DNA from: Leptospiraceae bacterium
Lineage (GTDB): Bacteria; Spirochaetota; Leptospiria; Leptospirales; Leptospiraceae
NCBI GenBank assembly: GCA_017996175.1
Contig: JAGOHK010000031.1
Location: forward strand, 1-43,466
DNA length: 43,466 nucleotides
Direction: 5' to 3'
Shown here: in pieces, positions 1 through 7,570 of the stretch
How positions within the stretch are numbered: the first letter of the stretch is position 1
Layout: each line of letters opens with the position of its first letter
The notes under the pieces: generated by a model
What the model was told of the DNA's origin: nothing
The model's database searches: none
Seen by the model: the letters and a program-made list of their open reading frames with translations, nothing else
Position numbers and translations under genes: made by a program

Positions 1-855
1 CAAAGTGAATTTTACACAAATGGAAAACACGGAGCTCCTGGTCTTCAAGGATTTAACATGGAAAAAGCTCTAACGGAAACTCCTGATTATGTGGTGTTTA
101 ACGGTTCTGTAGGTTCTCTTACTGACAATAAAGCTCTCAAAGCCAAAGTAGGGGAAACTGTGCGTTTGTTTGTGGGAAATGGTGGACCTAATCTACTTTC
201 TTCTTTTCACGTGATTGGAGAAATTTTTGACAACGTTTACACAGAAGGTGGAACTGTGGCTAATCAGAAGAATGTGCAAACAACTTTAGTACCTGCTGGA
301 GGGTCTGCGATTGTAGATTTTAAAGTAGAAGTTCCTTCCACTCTAATTTTAGTAGATCATTCTATCTTTAGAACTTTTAATAAAGGATCTCTTGGTATGC
401 TCAAAGTAGAAGGCGAAGAAAATAAAGCCATCTATTCAGGCAAACAAGAGGATACTGTGTATTTGCCGGAAGGTAGTGCAATCCAAAGAATGAAAACCGA
501 AACAGCAGATGCACCCCAAGCAAAAACCAAGGCTGAAAAGATTGAGATCGGAGAAAGAGTGTTTAATACAAATTGTTCCGCATGTCACATGAAAGAAGGA
601 CAGGGTGTGCCAAATGTATTTCCTCCTCTTGCTAAGTCTGATTATCTCAATGCAAACAAAGAACGAGCAATCGGCATTTTGCTAAAGGGGCTAACAGGAG
701 AAATCACTGTGAATGGTCAGAAGTATAACAACGTTATGCCACATCTTGAGCTATCGGATGATGATATTGCAAACGTTCTTACTTATGTTTATAGCAAATG
801 GGAAAACAAAGGATTGGAAGTATCTGTAGAAGAAGTGAAGAAGAACAAAAAATGA
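1..855 (+). CDS. nirK: Copper nitrite reductase NirK with fused C-terminal cytochrome c domain (5' partial)
   Basis: The reading frame is open from the first base and runs into the window edge, so the gene starts upstream; an internal ATG at 58 is not the start. The visible part is the second cupredoxin domain of Cu-type nitrite reductase, which reduces nitrite to NO in the periplasm. The block SFHVIGEIFDNVYTEGG holds the catalytic-site His (codon 208-210) and VDHSIFRTFNKGS holds the type 2 copper His (codon 358-360). A linker leads to a class I cytochrome c domain with CSACH at 574-588 and a probable Met ligand in VMPH (codon 736-738). C-terminally cytochrome-fused NirKs are a known architecture, and the tethered haem probably feeds the type 1 copper. 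The C-terminus is lysine-rich. The stop overlaps the next start as ATGA, which suggests coupling to nirV. The type 1 copper ligands lie mostly outside the window. Confidence 0.95.
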   Translation, partial: QSEFYTNGKHGAPGLQGFNMEKALTETPDYVVFNGSVGSLTDNKALKAKVGETVRLFVGNGGPNLLSSFHVIGEIFDNVYTEGGTVANQKNVQTTLVPAGGSAIVDFKVEVPSTLILVDHSIFRTFNKGSLGMLKVEGEENKAIYSGKQEDTVYLPEGSAIQRMKTETADAPQAKTKAEKIEIGERVFNTNCSACHMKEGQGVPNVFPPLAKSDYLNANKERAIGILLKGLTGEITVNGQKYNNVMPHLELSDDDIANVLTYVYSKWENKGLEVSVEEVKKNKK

Positions 856-1781
856 AAATCTTAGTAGAGGAATTTAATTTGCCACTGAGGATTATCGCCG
901 TTAACTTATGGCGGTTACTGAGCGGAGTCGAAATAACAATTATTGGTAAAAGTGACATTTCGACTCCGCTCAATGCCCAGCATATGCGTACTTCTTTATT
1001 CATTGTAAAGAATTGGATATTGCTCGCAGTGAGCTTGTCGAATCTGTATCTCTGTGGCATATCTTTATTTGCCTTTCCTCTACTAAGCTCTGAGATGATA
1101 AAAGTTCCAGCCGGTGTTTACAAACCATTTATCAAAGTAGATACCGAGTCTGCGACAAAACCAATTCCAGTAAAATCTTTTTACTTGGATAAATTCCCTG
1201 TTACTAAAAAGGATTATTCCGAATTCATTCAAAAAAATCCAAAGTGGAAAAAGGAAAACATTCCTCGAATATTTGCAGACGATGGATATTTAGAGGATTG
1301 GAAAGTTAAAAAAGAAGAATTTTTACAAGATTCTCCTGTTACCTACATCTCTTGGTTTTCCGCGAAAGCCTACTGTGAGTCACAAGGAAAAAGACTCCCG
1401 AATGCTTATGAGTGGGAATACGCTGGGTTTATCCCACCGACTGGAGGAAACAGTAAGACTGTGGATAAAGAAATTATGCGCTGGTATGGTGAAAAAAAAC
1501 CAGATCATCTACCGAAAGTCGGAAGATATAAAAATGCGTTAGGCATTTATGATCTACATGGTTTGATATGGGAGTGGGTCTATGATTTTAATTCTGCATC
1601 TGTAACTGGTGATTCTCGTGCTGATTCAGATTTAGAGTCTTCTTTGTTTTGTGGTGCCGGTGCACTCAAAGCAAATGATTTTAGTAATTATGCGGCATAC
1701 ATGCGATTTGGCTACAGAGCCGGATTAAAAGGATGGTACACTGGAAAATATTTAGGATTTCGCTGTGCCAAGGATTTATAA
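852..1781 (+). CDS. nirV: NirV-like formylglycine-generating-enzyme (SUMF1) domain protein
   Basis: Residues from about 80 onward form a SUMF1/FGE-sulfatase domain: MIKVPAGVYKPF at its start, RLPNAYEWEYAG in the middle, and LIWEWVYDF and GFRCAKDL at the end. NirV, an FGE-like protein encoded next to nirK in Rhodobacter and others, is the known parallel; its function is unsettled. The ATG at 852 is chosen because it overlaps the nirK stop (ATGA) behind purine-rich sequence. The first 60 or so codons are unusual: they span a perfect 16 bp inverted repeat (919-934 and 957-972) of a dispersed repeat family. An in-frame ATG at 984, just before a hydrophobic stretch that looks like a signal peptide, may be the ancestral start but has no visible ribosome site. 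Only one cysteine (SSLFCGAG) sits where catalytic FGEs carry a pair, so oxygenase-type FGE activity is doubtful. Confidence 0.85.
   Translation: MKILVEEFNLPLRIIAVNLWRLLSGVEITIIGKSDISTPLNAQHMRTSLFIVKNWILLAVSLSNLYLCGISLFAFPLLSSEMIKVPAGVYKPFIKVDTESATKPIPVKSFYLDKFPVTKKDYSEFIQKNPKWKKENIPRIFADDGYLEDWKVKKEEFLQDSPVTYISWFSAKAYCESQGKRLPNAYEWEYAGFIPPTGGNSKTVDKEIMRWYGEKKPDHLPKVGRYKNALGIYDLHGLIWEWVYDFNSASVTGDSRADSDLESSLFCGAGALKANDFSNYAAYMRFGYRAGLKGWYTGKYLGFRCAKDL
919..972. repeat. Dispersed repeat R2, inverted copy inside nirV
   Basis: TGAGCGGAGTCGAAAT (919-934) is the exact reverse complement of 957-972, with 22 bp between the arms. A related sequence, TGAGCTTGTCGAATC, follows at 1030-1044. The same core recurs at 10481-10495, at 10517-10532 (inverted) and near 42915-42938. 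This copy is translated as part of the nirV N-terminus. Confidence 0.8.
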
Positions 1782-1794
1782 AATATTTAAAGAA

Positions 1795-1854
1795 TACCAC
1801 CGATAGACACGGATAAATTTAATATTTCAATCTTATCGGTGTCCATCGGTGGTA
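1795..1854. repeat. Dispersed repeat R1 hairpin between nirV and the SCO gene
   Basis: The arm TACCACCGATAGACACGGAT (1795-1816 with its last two bases) pairs with 1833-1854, with 2 mismatches in 22. It lies between the nirV stop and the SCO ribosome site, so it could fold in the mRNA and either attenuate or separate the two cistrons. The same core (ACCACCGAT and ACACCGAT) forms the outer arms of the element at 10101-10626. There is no T-tract, so it is not a typical terminator. Confidence 0.8.
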
Positions 1855-1874
1855 AAAATAATTTGGAGGATAGT

Positions 1875-2444
1875 ATGAGAACTATCGTATTTATTTTACT
1901 CACGATTCTAATATCGTGTAAAGACGGTCATCACGACCACAAACACCATGCGTTACCCGCAAGCACTGCTACGGAAGGGTCATTGTTTGATTTGGATGAT
2001 ATGTGGACAACACAGGACAACAAAATGTTTCATTGGAAAGACCAGAAAGGGGAGCCAATGATTGTAAGTATGTTTTATGCGTCTTGTCAGAGTGTATGTC
2101 CTCGGATTGTAACGGACATGCAGTTGATTGGGAAAAAAATAGCGCAAAAGACCGGTAAACCACCAAAGGTAGTCTTAGTCAGTTTTGACCCTGAAAAAGA
2201 CACAGCAGAATCTCTCAAAGCATATTCTAAAAAAATGGAACTAGGGGATAATTGGTATTTGCTGAATGGAAAAGACGATTCCGTGCGAACCATATCAGTA
2301 CTACTTGGAATTTCTTACCAAAAGACTTCAGGCAATGATTTTAATCACTCTACTGTTATCTCACTTGTTTCCAAAGAAGGCAAAATACTTTCTAGAATCG
2401 AAGGCGTTGGTGCAGATTCTAGTTCGATTGTAGATAAATATTGA
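1875..2444 (+). CDS. SCO1/SenC/PrrC-family copper chaperone lipoprotein
   Basis: This 189-residue protein has an N-terminal signal peptide ending in the lipobox LISC (Cys15), followed by a His-rich stretch (HHDHKHH). The thioredoxin-like SCO domain has the copper-binding pair CQSVC (Cys71, Cys75) and the distal His158 in FNHST. SCO proteins deliver copper to or reduce the CuA centre of oxidases; beside nirK the likely job is copper loading or thiol maintenance for NirK in the periplasm. The ATG at 1875 is preferred over an in-frame ATG at 1839 because GGAGGA lies at 1865-1870 and the signal peptide then starts at residue 1. The upstream start would also fall inside the R1 repeat arm. The next gene begins 3 bp after the stop. 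Confidence 0.9.
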   Translation: MRTIVFILLTILISCKDGHHDHKHHALPASTATEGSLFDLDDMWTTQDNKMFHWKDQKGEPMIVSMFYASCQSVCPRIVTDMQLIGKKIAQKTGKPPKVVLVSFDPEKDTAESLKAYSKKMELGDNWYLLNGKDDSVRTISVLLGISYQKTSGNDFNHSTVISLVSKEGKILSRIEGVGADSSSIVDKY

Positions 2445-2447
2445 TTT

Positions 2448-3119
2448 ATGGAATCAAAGTTGAAAAAGCTAATCACAATTTTGCGGAACAAATTTACAAT
2501 TCCAATTTTGGTAGTAATTTTAGTTTTCACATTTTACTTTAAGATGATTTTATTTTTGGTCGGTGGTTCTATGATTAGTGTTGGAATTTTGCTCCAAGCA
2601 TTTCAGAAAAGTTACAATCTATCCCATGTTACAACAGAGATTAGCCCCGAAGATGTTTATAAAGAAATCCAATTGTTTAATAAATTTTCTTCTTATGTAA
2701 AGGACATTTTACCGGGTTATGAGCATCATCCGCTTGTCATAATCATTCTTTGTATGGATTCTAGAATTAGCACCGAAGAGCTTCTGGGTGATTCGAGAGA
2801 TTTCTACTATATTATCCGCACAGCAGGTTCTGTAATTCGTGAGAAAGAAATGGAAATGATTGAACTTGCACTCGTAGAAAAAAATGTAAAGTTAGTTGTT
2901 TTTACAGAACATTCCGATTGTGCAGCTAGAAAAGTTGCCAATAATGTAGAGAAAAGAAATCTATATCCAAGTATTTCGAGAGCACTTGCAGATAGAGAAA
3001 GAGAGATTGTGAAATTTTTAGAGCGTCCAGTAGTTGTCCAAAAAATAAAAAGTGGGCAACTACTCGTGAAAAATGCAATGATAGATACAAAATCAGCTAG
3101 AATGTTTTTTGAGGATTAG
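2448..3119 (+). CDS. Membrane-anchored beta-carbonic-anhydrase-like protein
   Basis: Residues 15-52 form one long or two short hydrophobic helices. The rest resembles beta-carbonic anhydrase: CMDSR (Cys102, Asp104, Arg106) followed 49 residues later by HSDC (His155, Cys158), which supplies the Cys/His/Cys zinc ligands and the Asp-Arg dyad. Spacing and order fit the family, although the usual GHxxCG reads EHSDCAA. The predicted reaction is CO2 hydration, but neither activity nor the side of the membrane can be read from sequence. It follows the SCO gene by 3 bp and so probably belongs to the nirK-nirV-sco transcript. A carbonic anhydrase is not a standard denitrification gene. The cyanamide- or COS-hydrolysing members of the beta-CA fold are alternatives. 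Confidence 0.75.
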   Translation: MESKLKKLITILRNKFTIPILVVILVFTFYFKMILFLVGGSMISVGILLQAFQKSYNLSHVTTEISPEDVYKEIQLFNKFSSYVKDILPGYEHHPLVIIILCMDSRISTEELLGDSRDFYYIIRTAGSVIREKEMEMIELALVEKNVKLVVFTEHSDCAARKVANNVEKRNLYPSISRALADREREIVKFLERPVVVQKIKSGQLLVKNAMIDTKSARMFFED

Positions 3120-3137
3120 CATTTAACGGCTATTATC

Positions 3138-3827
3138 CTATATCATTCTAGTGACTCGCGGAAATAGCACATTATTTTCTAAATGAATATGGGTTTGTAA
3201 GTCTGCTACATATTCGGCTAGAGTAGCATAACAGATCTTCCAAGTAGTACAGGCGTATTCTGGCGGTATAAAGTTATTAGTCATTGATTTTAATTCTTGA
3301 ATCATTTTGCCAACGTCTTCGTGTTCCGCTTCCATTCCCAGTATTGGGTGAACTAATTGTTCTTTTGGGAAATTTAAAGGAGTTCCATTTTCAAGAGATA
3401 TGATTGCAGGAAATAATACTCTTTCTTCTTTTAATAAATGTAAAACTAATTCATCTGTTAGAGCTTGAATTAATTTGTGTAACGGAATTACTTCTGGATG
3501 TCTTTCTCCATGTGCTTTTACCATTTTGCTACTATAGAGTAAAAGTAAATCTCCTTTACTTCTTGTATAAGTATGATGGACTGATACGATATAATCAATT
3601 AAACCCGAGAGACTCAAACTTTCTATTAGAACATCTCGTTCACCATTAGCCGCAATGTTTTGTAGTTCTGAAATTATTACCTGAGTATCGATGTTTGCAT
3701 TATCACAAGCTTCTCTTAAAGTTTTTTTTCCACCACAACAAAAATCAATTCCGTGTTTGCTAAATAAATGTGCATTCCTGTAGTCTTCTGTAACAAATTC
3801 ACCTACTTTTTTTTCTTCGAGTAACAT
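3138..3827 (-). CDS. ric: Iron-sulfur cluster repair di-iron protein (RIC/ScdA/YtfE)
   Basis: The 229-residue product shows both RIC domains. The N-terminal ScdA_N domain has HGIDFCCGGKKTLREAC (Cys30-Cys31). The C-terminal hemerythrin-like four-helix domain has the di-iron ligands in VHHTY, LHLLKEERVLFP, EAEHEDVG and IHLENNVLFP. RIC proteins act in the cytoplasm and restore iron centres damaged by NO or peroxide. It converges with the carbonic-anhydrase-like gene (18 bp gap) and is divergent from the NorB-like gene, with a perfect FNR-type box 60 bp upstream of its start. TAAGTT, read on the minus strand near 3859-3864, sits where a -10 would fall if the box is centred at -41.5. Control by NO or low oxygen is therefore likely. 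Confidence 0.93.
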   Translation of the reverse strand: MLLEEKKVGEFVTEDYRNAHLFSKHGIDFCCGGKKTLREACDNANIDTQVIISELQNIAANGERDVLIESLSLSGLIDYIVSVHHTYTRSKGDLLLLYSSKMVKAHGERHPEVIPLHKLIQALTDELVLHLLKEERVLFPAIISLENGTPLNFPKEQLVHPILGMEAEHEDVGKMIQELKSMTNNFIPPEYACTTWKICYATLAEYVADLQTHIHLENNVLFPRVTRMI

Positions 3828-3886
3828 CGGTTTTCTCCTATTGCTAAATTATAATCACAACTTAACACAAAATAAACAAGCAGTCC

Positions 3887-3900
3887 TTGATATAGATCAA
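3887..3900. promoter_or_regulatory. FNR/Dnr-type box between ric and the NorB-like gene
   Basis: TTGAT-ATAG-ATCAA is a perfect palindromic CRP/FNR-family half-site pair with the standard 4 bp spacer. It lies in the divergent intergenic region, 60 bp from the ric start and 79 bp from the TTG of the NorB-like gene. Position and -10 spacing fit activation of ric best; it may serve both genes. Confidence 0.8.
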
Positions 3901-3978
3901 CGAAGAATATTTCTTTACACAGTAGTTCTGTCATTGTTTGTTATTTAATATGAGTTCGGTGAAAGGGGGTAATTTTAA

Positions 3979-5247
3979 TTGAATGAATTTAGAAAAGACT
4001 TATTTCGTCCTTGGCTGGTCGCTTCTATCTTTTGGCTTTTGCTCATTGTATTCCTAGGGACAGCCATGCGATTTTCTTTCGGATTTCAAATCCAGTTACC
4101 CACACCGATAGATTTTATGCGTCATGCGCATAGCCATACGGGATTTTGGGGCTGGGCGGGACCTATATTTTTCGGTTTCATTTTTTCGATCGCTATTGAT
4201 GAGAAAAAAAGGAATTCTTCTGTTGAGAAATTTTTATTTTTATCCACTCAAACTATTTCCCTATTAGCTATTCTTTCTTTTATCATGAGCGGATATTCTA
4301 GAGTATCCATTATATTGGCAACTCTGATGACATTTGTTTGGCTGGGTTTTGCATTTTATTTTTTTAAATCGCAAAAAAAAATTAGTGAATTTAAAACACC
4401 AATTCTATTTCAATTCATCCGAATTGCTGTGGTTCTATTAGTTTTTTCCACTCTACCAACCTTCTTTATTCCAATCACTATGAGCTTTCACCTAGGGACA
4501 GAAAATACAAAGACAATAGCAATTCATTTTTTTTTAGAAATGTTTAGTGAAGGCTGGCTTTATTTAATGAGTTTAGTTGTATTGTCCTTTCTTGTAAAAA
4601 ATCAAAATTCCAAAGAAGAAATTCAAACTCATAAAGGAAAATTTCTATTTTTTCTTCTAATTCCTATGTTTTTTATTCTGGCATTTCGTCCTAGTATATT
4701 TCTTCTGCCTCCTATTTTACAACCACTGATTTTTTCCGTATCACTTATCTGGGGAATATTGCAAATTATCCTCTCGATTCAACTGGCAAGAGGAAATAAG
4801 TTCAATTCTTTTTCTATTGTCCTTCTACTCGTTGGATTAAAAGGTTTTTTAGATATTCTATTTACGGTTCCCCTACTTTCCAATTTTATCAGCTCAAAGC
4901 CCGTCACTATTTTCTATATGCATTTGAAATTACTTGGAATAATTAGCACAGTAATCATTCTTTTTTTTCAAACCGGAATTGTTGAAACGAATCGTTTGCT
5001 ATTGCACTCCAAAAAGTTATTTTTAACAGGAGTCGTAGTGACGATGATTGCTTTACTAATGCTTGTATTTTCTATTTTTCCGGCTCACTGGGTTAACTTG
5101 TTGTTAGGCGTAAATACGTTTTGGGTCTATGGACAGATATTCGCTATGGTTGCGGGAGTATTGATTTTTATGGGTGTAATTGGAATATACATTAACTTAC
5201 TTTATATACCCTTTGCCAAAAGTAATTTCCCTTCTTGTAAAAAATAG
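3979..5247 (+). CDS. NorB-like (haem-copper oxidase subunit I-like) membrane protein with incomplete metal site
   Basis: This very hydrophobic 422-residue protein has about 12 membrane segments. The start is TTG at 3979, supported by AAAGGGGG at 3962-3969; no ATG is in frame before residue 30. Three segments resemble NorB helices: RHAHSHTGFWGW (His51, matching NorB low-spin haem His54), AIHFFLEMFSEGW (His183, matching NorB HLWVEGVWE) and FYMHLKLLG (His315, matching one of the two His in HGHLAFWG). The His-His pair that completes the FeB site in NorB has no counterpart. NO reductase activity is therefore unlikely, while haem binding remains possible. Its place between ric and norC, with an FNR box upstream, suggests a role in nitrosative stress or in assembly and electron transfer for the NO reductase. 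NnrS-like proteins occupy similar positions in other clusters, but the motifs here look more NorB-like. Confidence 0.65.
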   Translation: MNEFRKDLFRPWLVASIFWLLLIVFLGTAMRFSFGFQIQLPTPIDFMRHAHSHTGFWGWAGPIFFGFIFSIAIDEKKRNSSVEKFLFLSTQTISLLAILSFIMSGYSRVSIILATLMTFVWLGFAFYFFKSQKKISEFKTPILFQFIRIAVVLLVFSTLPTFFIPITMSFHLGTENTKTIAIHFFLEMFSEGWLYLMSLVVLSFLVKNQNSKEEIQTHKGKFLFFLLIPMFFILAFRPSIFLLPPILQPLIFSVSLIWGILQIILSIQLARGNKFNSFSIVLLLVGLKGFLDILFTVPLLSNFISSKPVTIFYMHLKLLGIISTVIILFFQTGIVETNRLLLHSKKLFLTGVVVTMIALLMLVFSIFPAHWVNLLLGVNTFWVYGQIFAMVAGVLIFMGVIGIYINLLYIPFAKSNFPSCKK

Positions 5248-5441
5248 GGTATTCCCAAACGCCAAAAATAGTGATAGCGAGGTTCTTTAAAAAAGAATGA
5301 GTATTTTCTTTATCATTATCGATTCAATCCTTGTTTTTGAGTTATTTTAGAATAGTTTCCGGCGTTGGGGCGTTGGCTTTTCGCCAATTGAAATTTAATC
5401 ATACATTTTTTCCTTATTTAGAGATTATCTTCTAATACTCT

Positions 5442-5482
5442 TGATCTAAATCAATTTCAATTAAGAGATTCTCTGCTAAATT
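5442..5482 (+). promoter_or_regulatory. FNR/Dnr-dependent norC promoter
   Basis: TTGAT-CTAA-ATCAA at 5442-5455 is a perfect FNR-type palindrome centred at 5448.5. TAAATT at 5477-5482 is a -10-like hexamer placed as expected for a class II site centred near -41.5, with transcription starting around 5490 and norC at 5513. The regulator gene is not in this window. Confidence 0.8.
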
Positions 5483-5512
5483 CTTTTAGAAACGAAGATA
5501 TGAGGTATATTC

Positions 5513-6211
5513 ATGCTTTCTAAATCACAAGCGAGAGCTTTTTTTCTAGGAGGAACACTTTTGTTTGCCGCTATTTTTATTGGGCTTACAATAGACACCA
5601 TCCTACAAAATGACAAACGGACAAACTCTCATAATTTAACTGACTCTGTAAAACGGGGAAAGGAAATTTGGGAAAAAAATAATTGTATGGGCTGCCATAC
5701 ACTCCTAGGGGAAGGAGCCTATTATGCGCCAGATCTGACGAAAGTTGTAGAGCGTCGTGGCGAAGAATGGATTAAAATATTCATCAACGATCCACAGGCA
5801 ATGTTTCCTGGAGAGCGGAAAATGGTGAAATATAATTTCAACGAAGAAGAGAAAAAGGACATCATCGCATTTTTAAAATGGGTTGGTGAAATTGATTCTA
5901 ATGGTTGGCCTCCAAAACCAAACATTGAAATTAAGTCATCTTCTGTTGCAACTACTACATCTACTACAAATCCAACCCAACCAATGCCACAAAAGGTAAC
6001 ACAGATTTGCCTCGCTTGCCATGCTATTGGTGGGAAAGGCGGGAATGTAGGACCAGCGTTAGATAAAGTAGGAACAAAGTATGATATTGGTTATTTAACG
6101 AAATGGTTGAAAGATCCACAGGCTGTAAAACCAGGAACGGCTATGCCTAAGTTGCCGCTAGTTGAATCCGAACTTTCAGAAATTGTACAATTTCTTTCGA
6201 GTTTAAAATGA
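5513..6211 (+). CDS. norC: Nitric oxide reductase subunit C with an extra C-terminal cytochrome c domain
   Basis: Residues 9-31 form the N-terminal membrane anchor. The first cytochrome c domain has CMGCH (58-62) and a likely axial Met104 in ERKMVKY, as in ordinary NorC, which is about 150 residues long. Here a Thr/Ser/Pro-rich linker (about 141-160) leads to a second cytochrome domain with CLACH (166-170) and a probable Met211 in GTAMPKLP, giving 232 residues and two haems. NorC passes electrons to NorB on the periplasmic side; the added haem could act as a built-in donor. It begins the norCBQD run: norB starts 10 bp after its stop, behind GAGGAG. An FNR-type promoter lies directly upstream. 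Confidence 0.93.
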   Translation: MLSKSQARAFFLGGTLLFAAIFIGLTIDTILQNDKRTNSHNLTDSVKRGKEIWEKNNCMGCHTLLGEGAYYAPDLTKVVERRGEEWIKIFINDPQAMFPGERKMVKYNFNEEEKKDIIAFLKWVGEIDSNGWPPKPNIEIKSSSVATTTSTTNPTQPMPQKVTQICLACHAIGGKGGNVGPALDKVGTKYDIGYLTKWLKDPQAVKPGTAMPKLPLVESELSEIVQFLSSLK

Positions 6212-6221
6212 GGAGAAACAA

Positions 6222-7568
6222 ATGAGGTTTAAATCACAAAAAATAGCCTTTTACTTTTTTGCTGTATGTATGTTGCTTTTGACATTGCAGATTGTATATG
6301 GTTTTATCATGGGTTTTGCCCGAATCGGGTATGATGTGTTACACGATTTTTACATTCCATTTAACGTAGCAAGAGCGACGCATACAAACTTACTTGTAGT
6401 CTGGTTACTCACTGGATTTATGGGAGCGGCTTACTACATTATACCAGAAGAATCTAACTCAGAGCTTTACAGTGTAAAACTGGCTTGGATTCAGTTAGTC
6501 TCTTGGGTAGTAGTGGGGGTAATCGCTATTATAGGTTTTCATTTTCAATGGTGGGAAGGAAGAAAGTTTTTAGAAATTCCAAGACCACTTGATTTCCTAG
6601 TTGTAGTGAACGTATTAACCTTTCTTTTCAATATTGGAATGACAATCTGGAATGGAAAAAAACATAGCACGACTCAATTAGTTTTATTCTTTGGGCTAGT
6701 TGCAGCGGCATTACTGTATTTGCCGGGGATGATTTATTTTGATAATCACACAATGGATTCTTATTTTCGTTGGTGGGTGGTTCATCTTTGGGTAGAGGGC
6801 GTTTGGGAATTAATCATGGGCGGGATTTTATCTTTCTTACTCATTAAGCTCACTGGTGTAGATAGGGAAGTGATTGAGAAATGGTTGTATGTAGTCGTGG
6901 GACTAACGTTCCTTTCTGGAATTTTGGGGACGGGGCATCACTACTATTGGATTGGAACACCAAAATACTGGCTTATGATCGGTGGAATTTTTTCTGCCTT
7001 AGAGCCTTTAGCCTTTTTAGGAATGGCAGCTTGGGCACTTAGGATGTACAATAAAAAAGGAAAAGACCATCCGAATAAAATTGCACTCTATTGGACATTG
7101 GGTAGTGCTGTAATGTCTTTTGTCGGTGCAGGCTTCTTAGGATTTGCCCATACTTGGCCTGCTGTAAATAAATGGACACATGGAACACTGATTACTGCCA
7201 TGCACGGTCATCTTGCATTCTGGGGAGCTTACGCCATGTTGGTATTAGCCGTTATCACTTATGCAATGCCAAATCTAACTGGAAGAAAATTCTATAACGA
7301 GATGAGTGGGCATATTGCATTTTGGACTGCGAATATTGGAATGATCGGAATGACTGGAGCACTTGCGGTTGCGGGGATAACACAGGTTTACCTAGAACGC
7401 AAACTTGGAATGGACTTTCTAGCTGTTCAGAAAGAAGTAGAAGTTCACTTCATAGGAATGTTACTTGCGGCAACCGTATTTACGTTTGGAATTAGTCTAT
7501 TTATCTATGGATTTTTAAAACATGGACTTCCAAAAGACGAAGCAGTTCTTTCCGAAGGAGCAGAATAA
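6222..7568 (+). CDS. norB: Nitric oxide reductase catalytic subunit NorB
   Basis: This 448-residue, 12-helix haem-copper oxidase relative reduces two NO to N2O at a haem b3/FeB centre. All expected ligands are visible: His54 (ATHTNLL, low-spin haem), His188 (HLWVEGVWE, FeB, with the conserved Glu192 and Glu196), His239-His240 (GTGHHYYW, FeB) and His328 and His330 (MHGHLAFWG, haem b3 and haem b). The length fits the cytochrome-c-dependent cNOR type, not the longer quinol-dependent qNOR, in keeping with the adjacent norC. norQ begins 2 bp after the stop. Its sequence is intact, with no sign of decay. Confidence 0.97.
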   Translation: MRFKSQKIAFYFFAVCMLLLTLQIVYGFIMGFARIGYDVLHDFYIPFNVARATHTNLLVVWLLTGFMGAAYYIIPEESNSELYSVKLAWIQLVSWVVVGVIAIIGFHFQWWEGRKFLEIPRPLDFLVVVNVLTFLFNIGMTIWNGKKHSTTQLVLFFGLVAAALLYLPGMIYFDNHTMDSYFRWWVVHLWVEGVWELIMGGILSFLLIKLTGVDREVIEKWLYVVVGLTFLSGILGTGHHYYWIGTPKYWLMIGGIFSALEPLAFLGMAAWALRMYNKKGKDHPNKIALYWTLGSAVMSFVGAGFLGFAHTWPAVNKWTHGTLITAMHGHLAFWGAYAMLVLAVITYAMPNLTGRKFYNEMSGHIAFWTANIGMIGMTGALAVAGITQVYLERKLGMDFLAVQKEVEVHFIGMLLAATVFTFGISLFIYGFLKHGLPKDEAVLSEGAE

Positions 7569-7570
7569 TC

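Noticed and set aside
798..851. Longer N-terminus for nirV starting at ATG 798
   Set aside because: It would lie 58 bp inside nirK in another frame. The ATGA-overlapping ATG at 852 is better placed.
1839..1874. Longer start for the SCO protein at ATG 1839
   Set aside because: It falls in the R1 repeat arm, has no ribosome site, and would bury the lipoprotein signal peptide.
5254..5377. Inverted GGCGTTGG / CCAAACGCC sequences before norC as a terminator
   Set aside because: The pairing is short and imperfect over about 100 bp, with no T-run directly after a stem.
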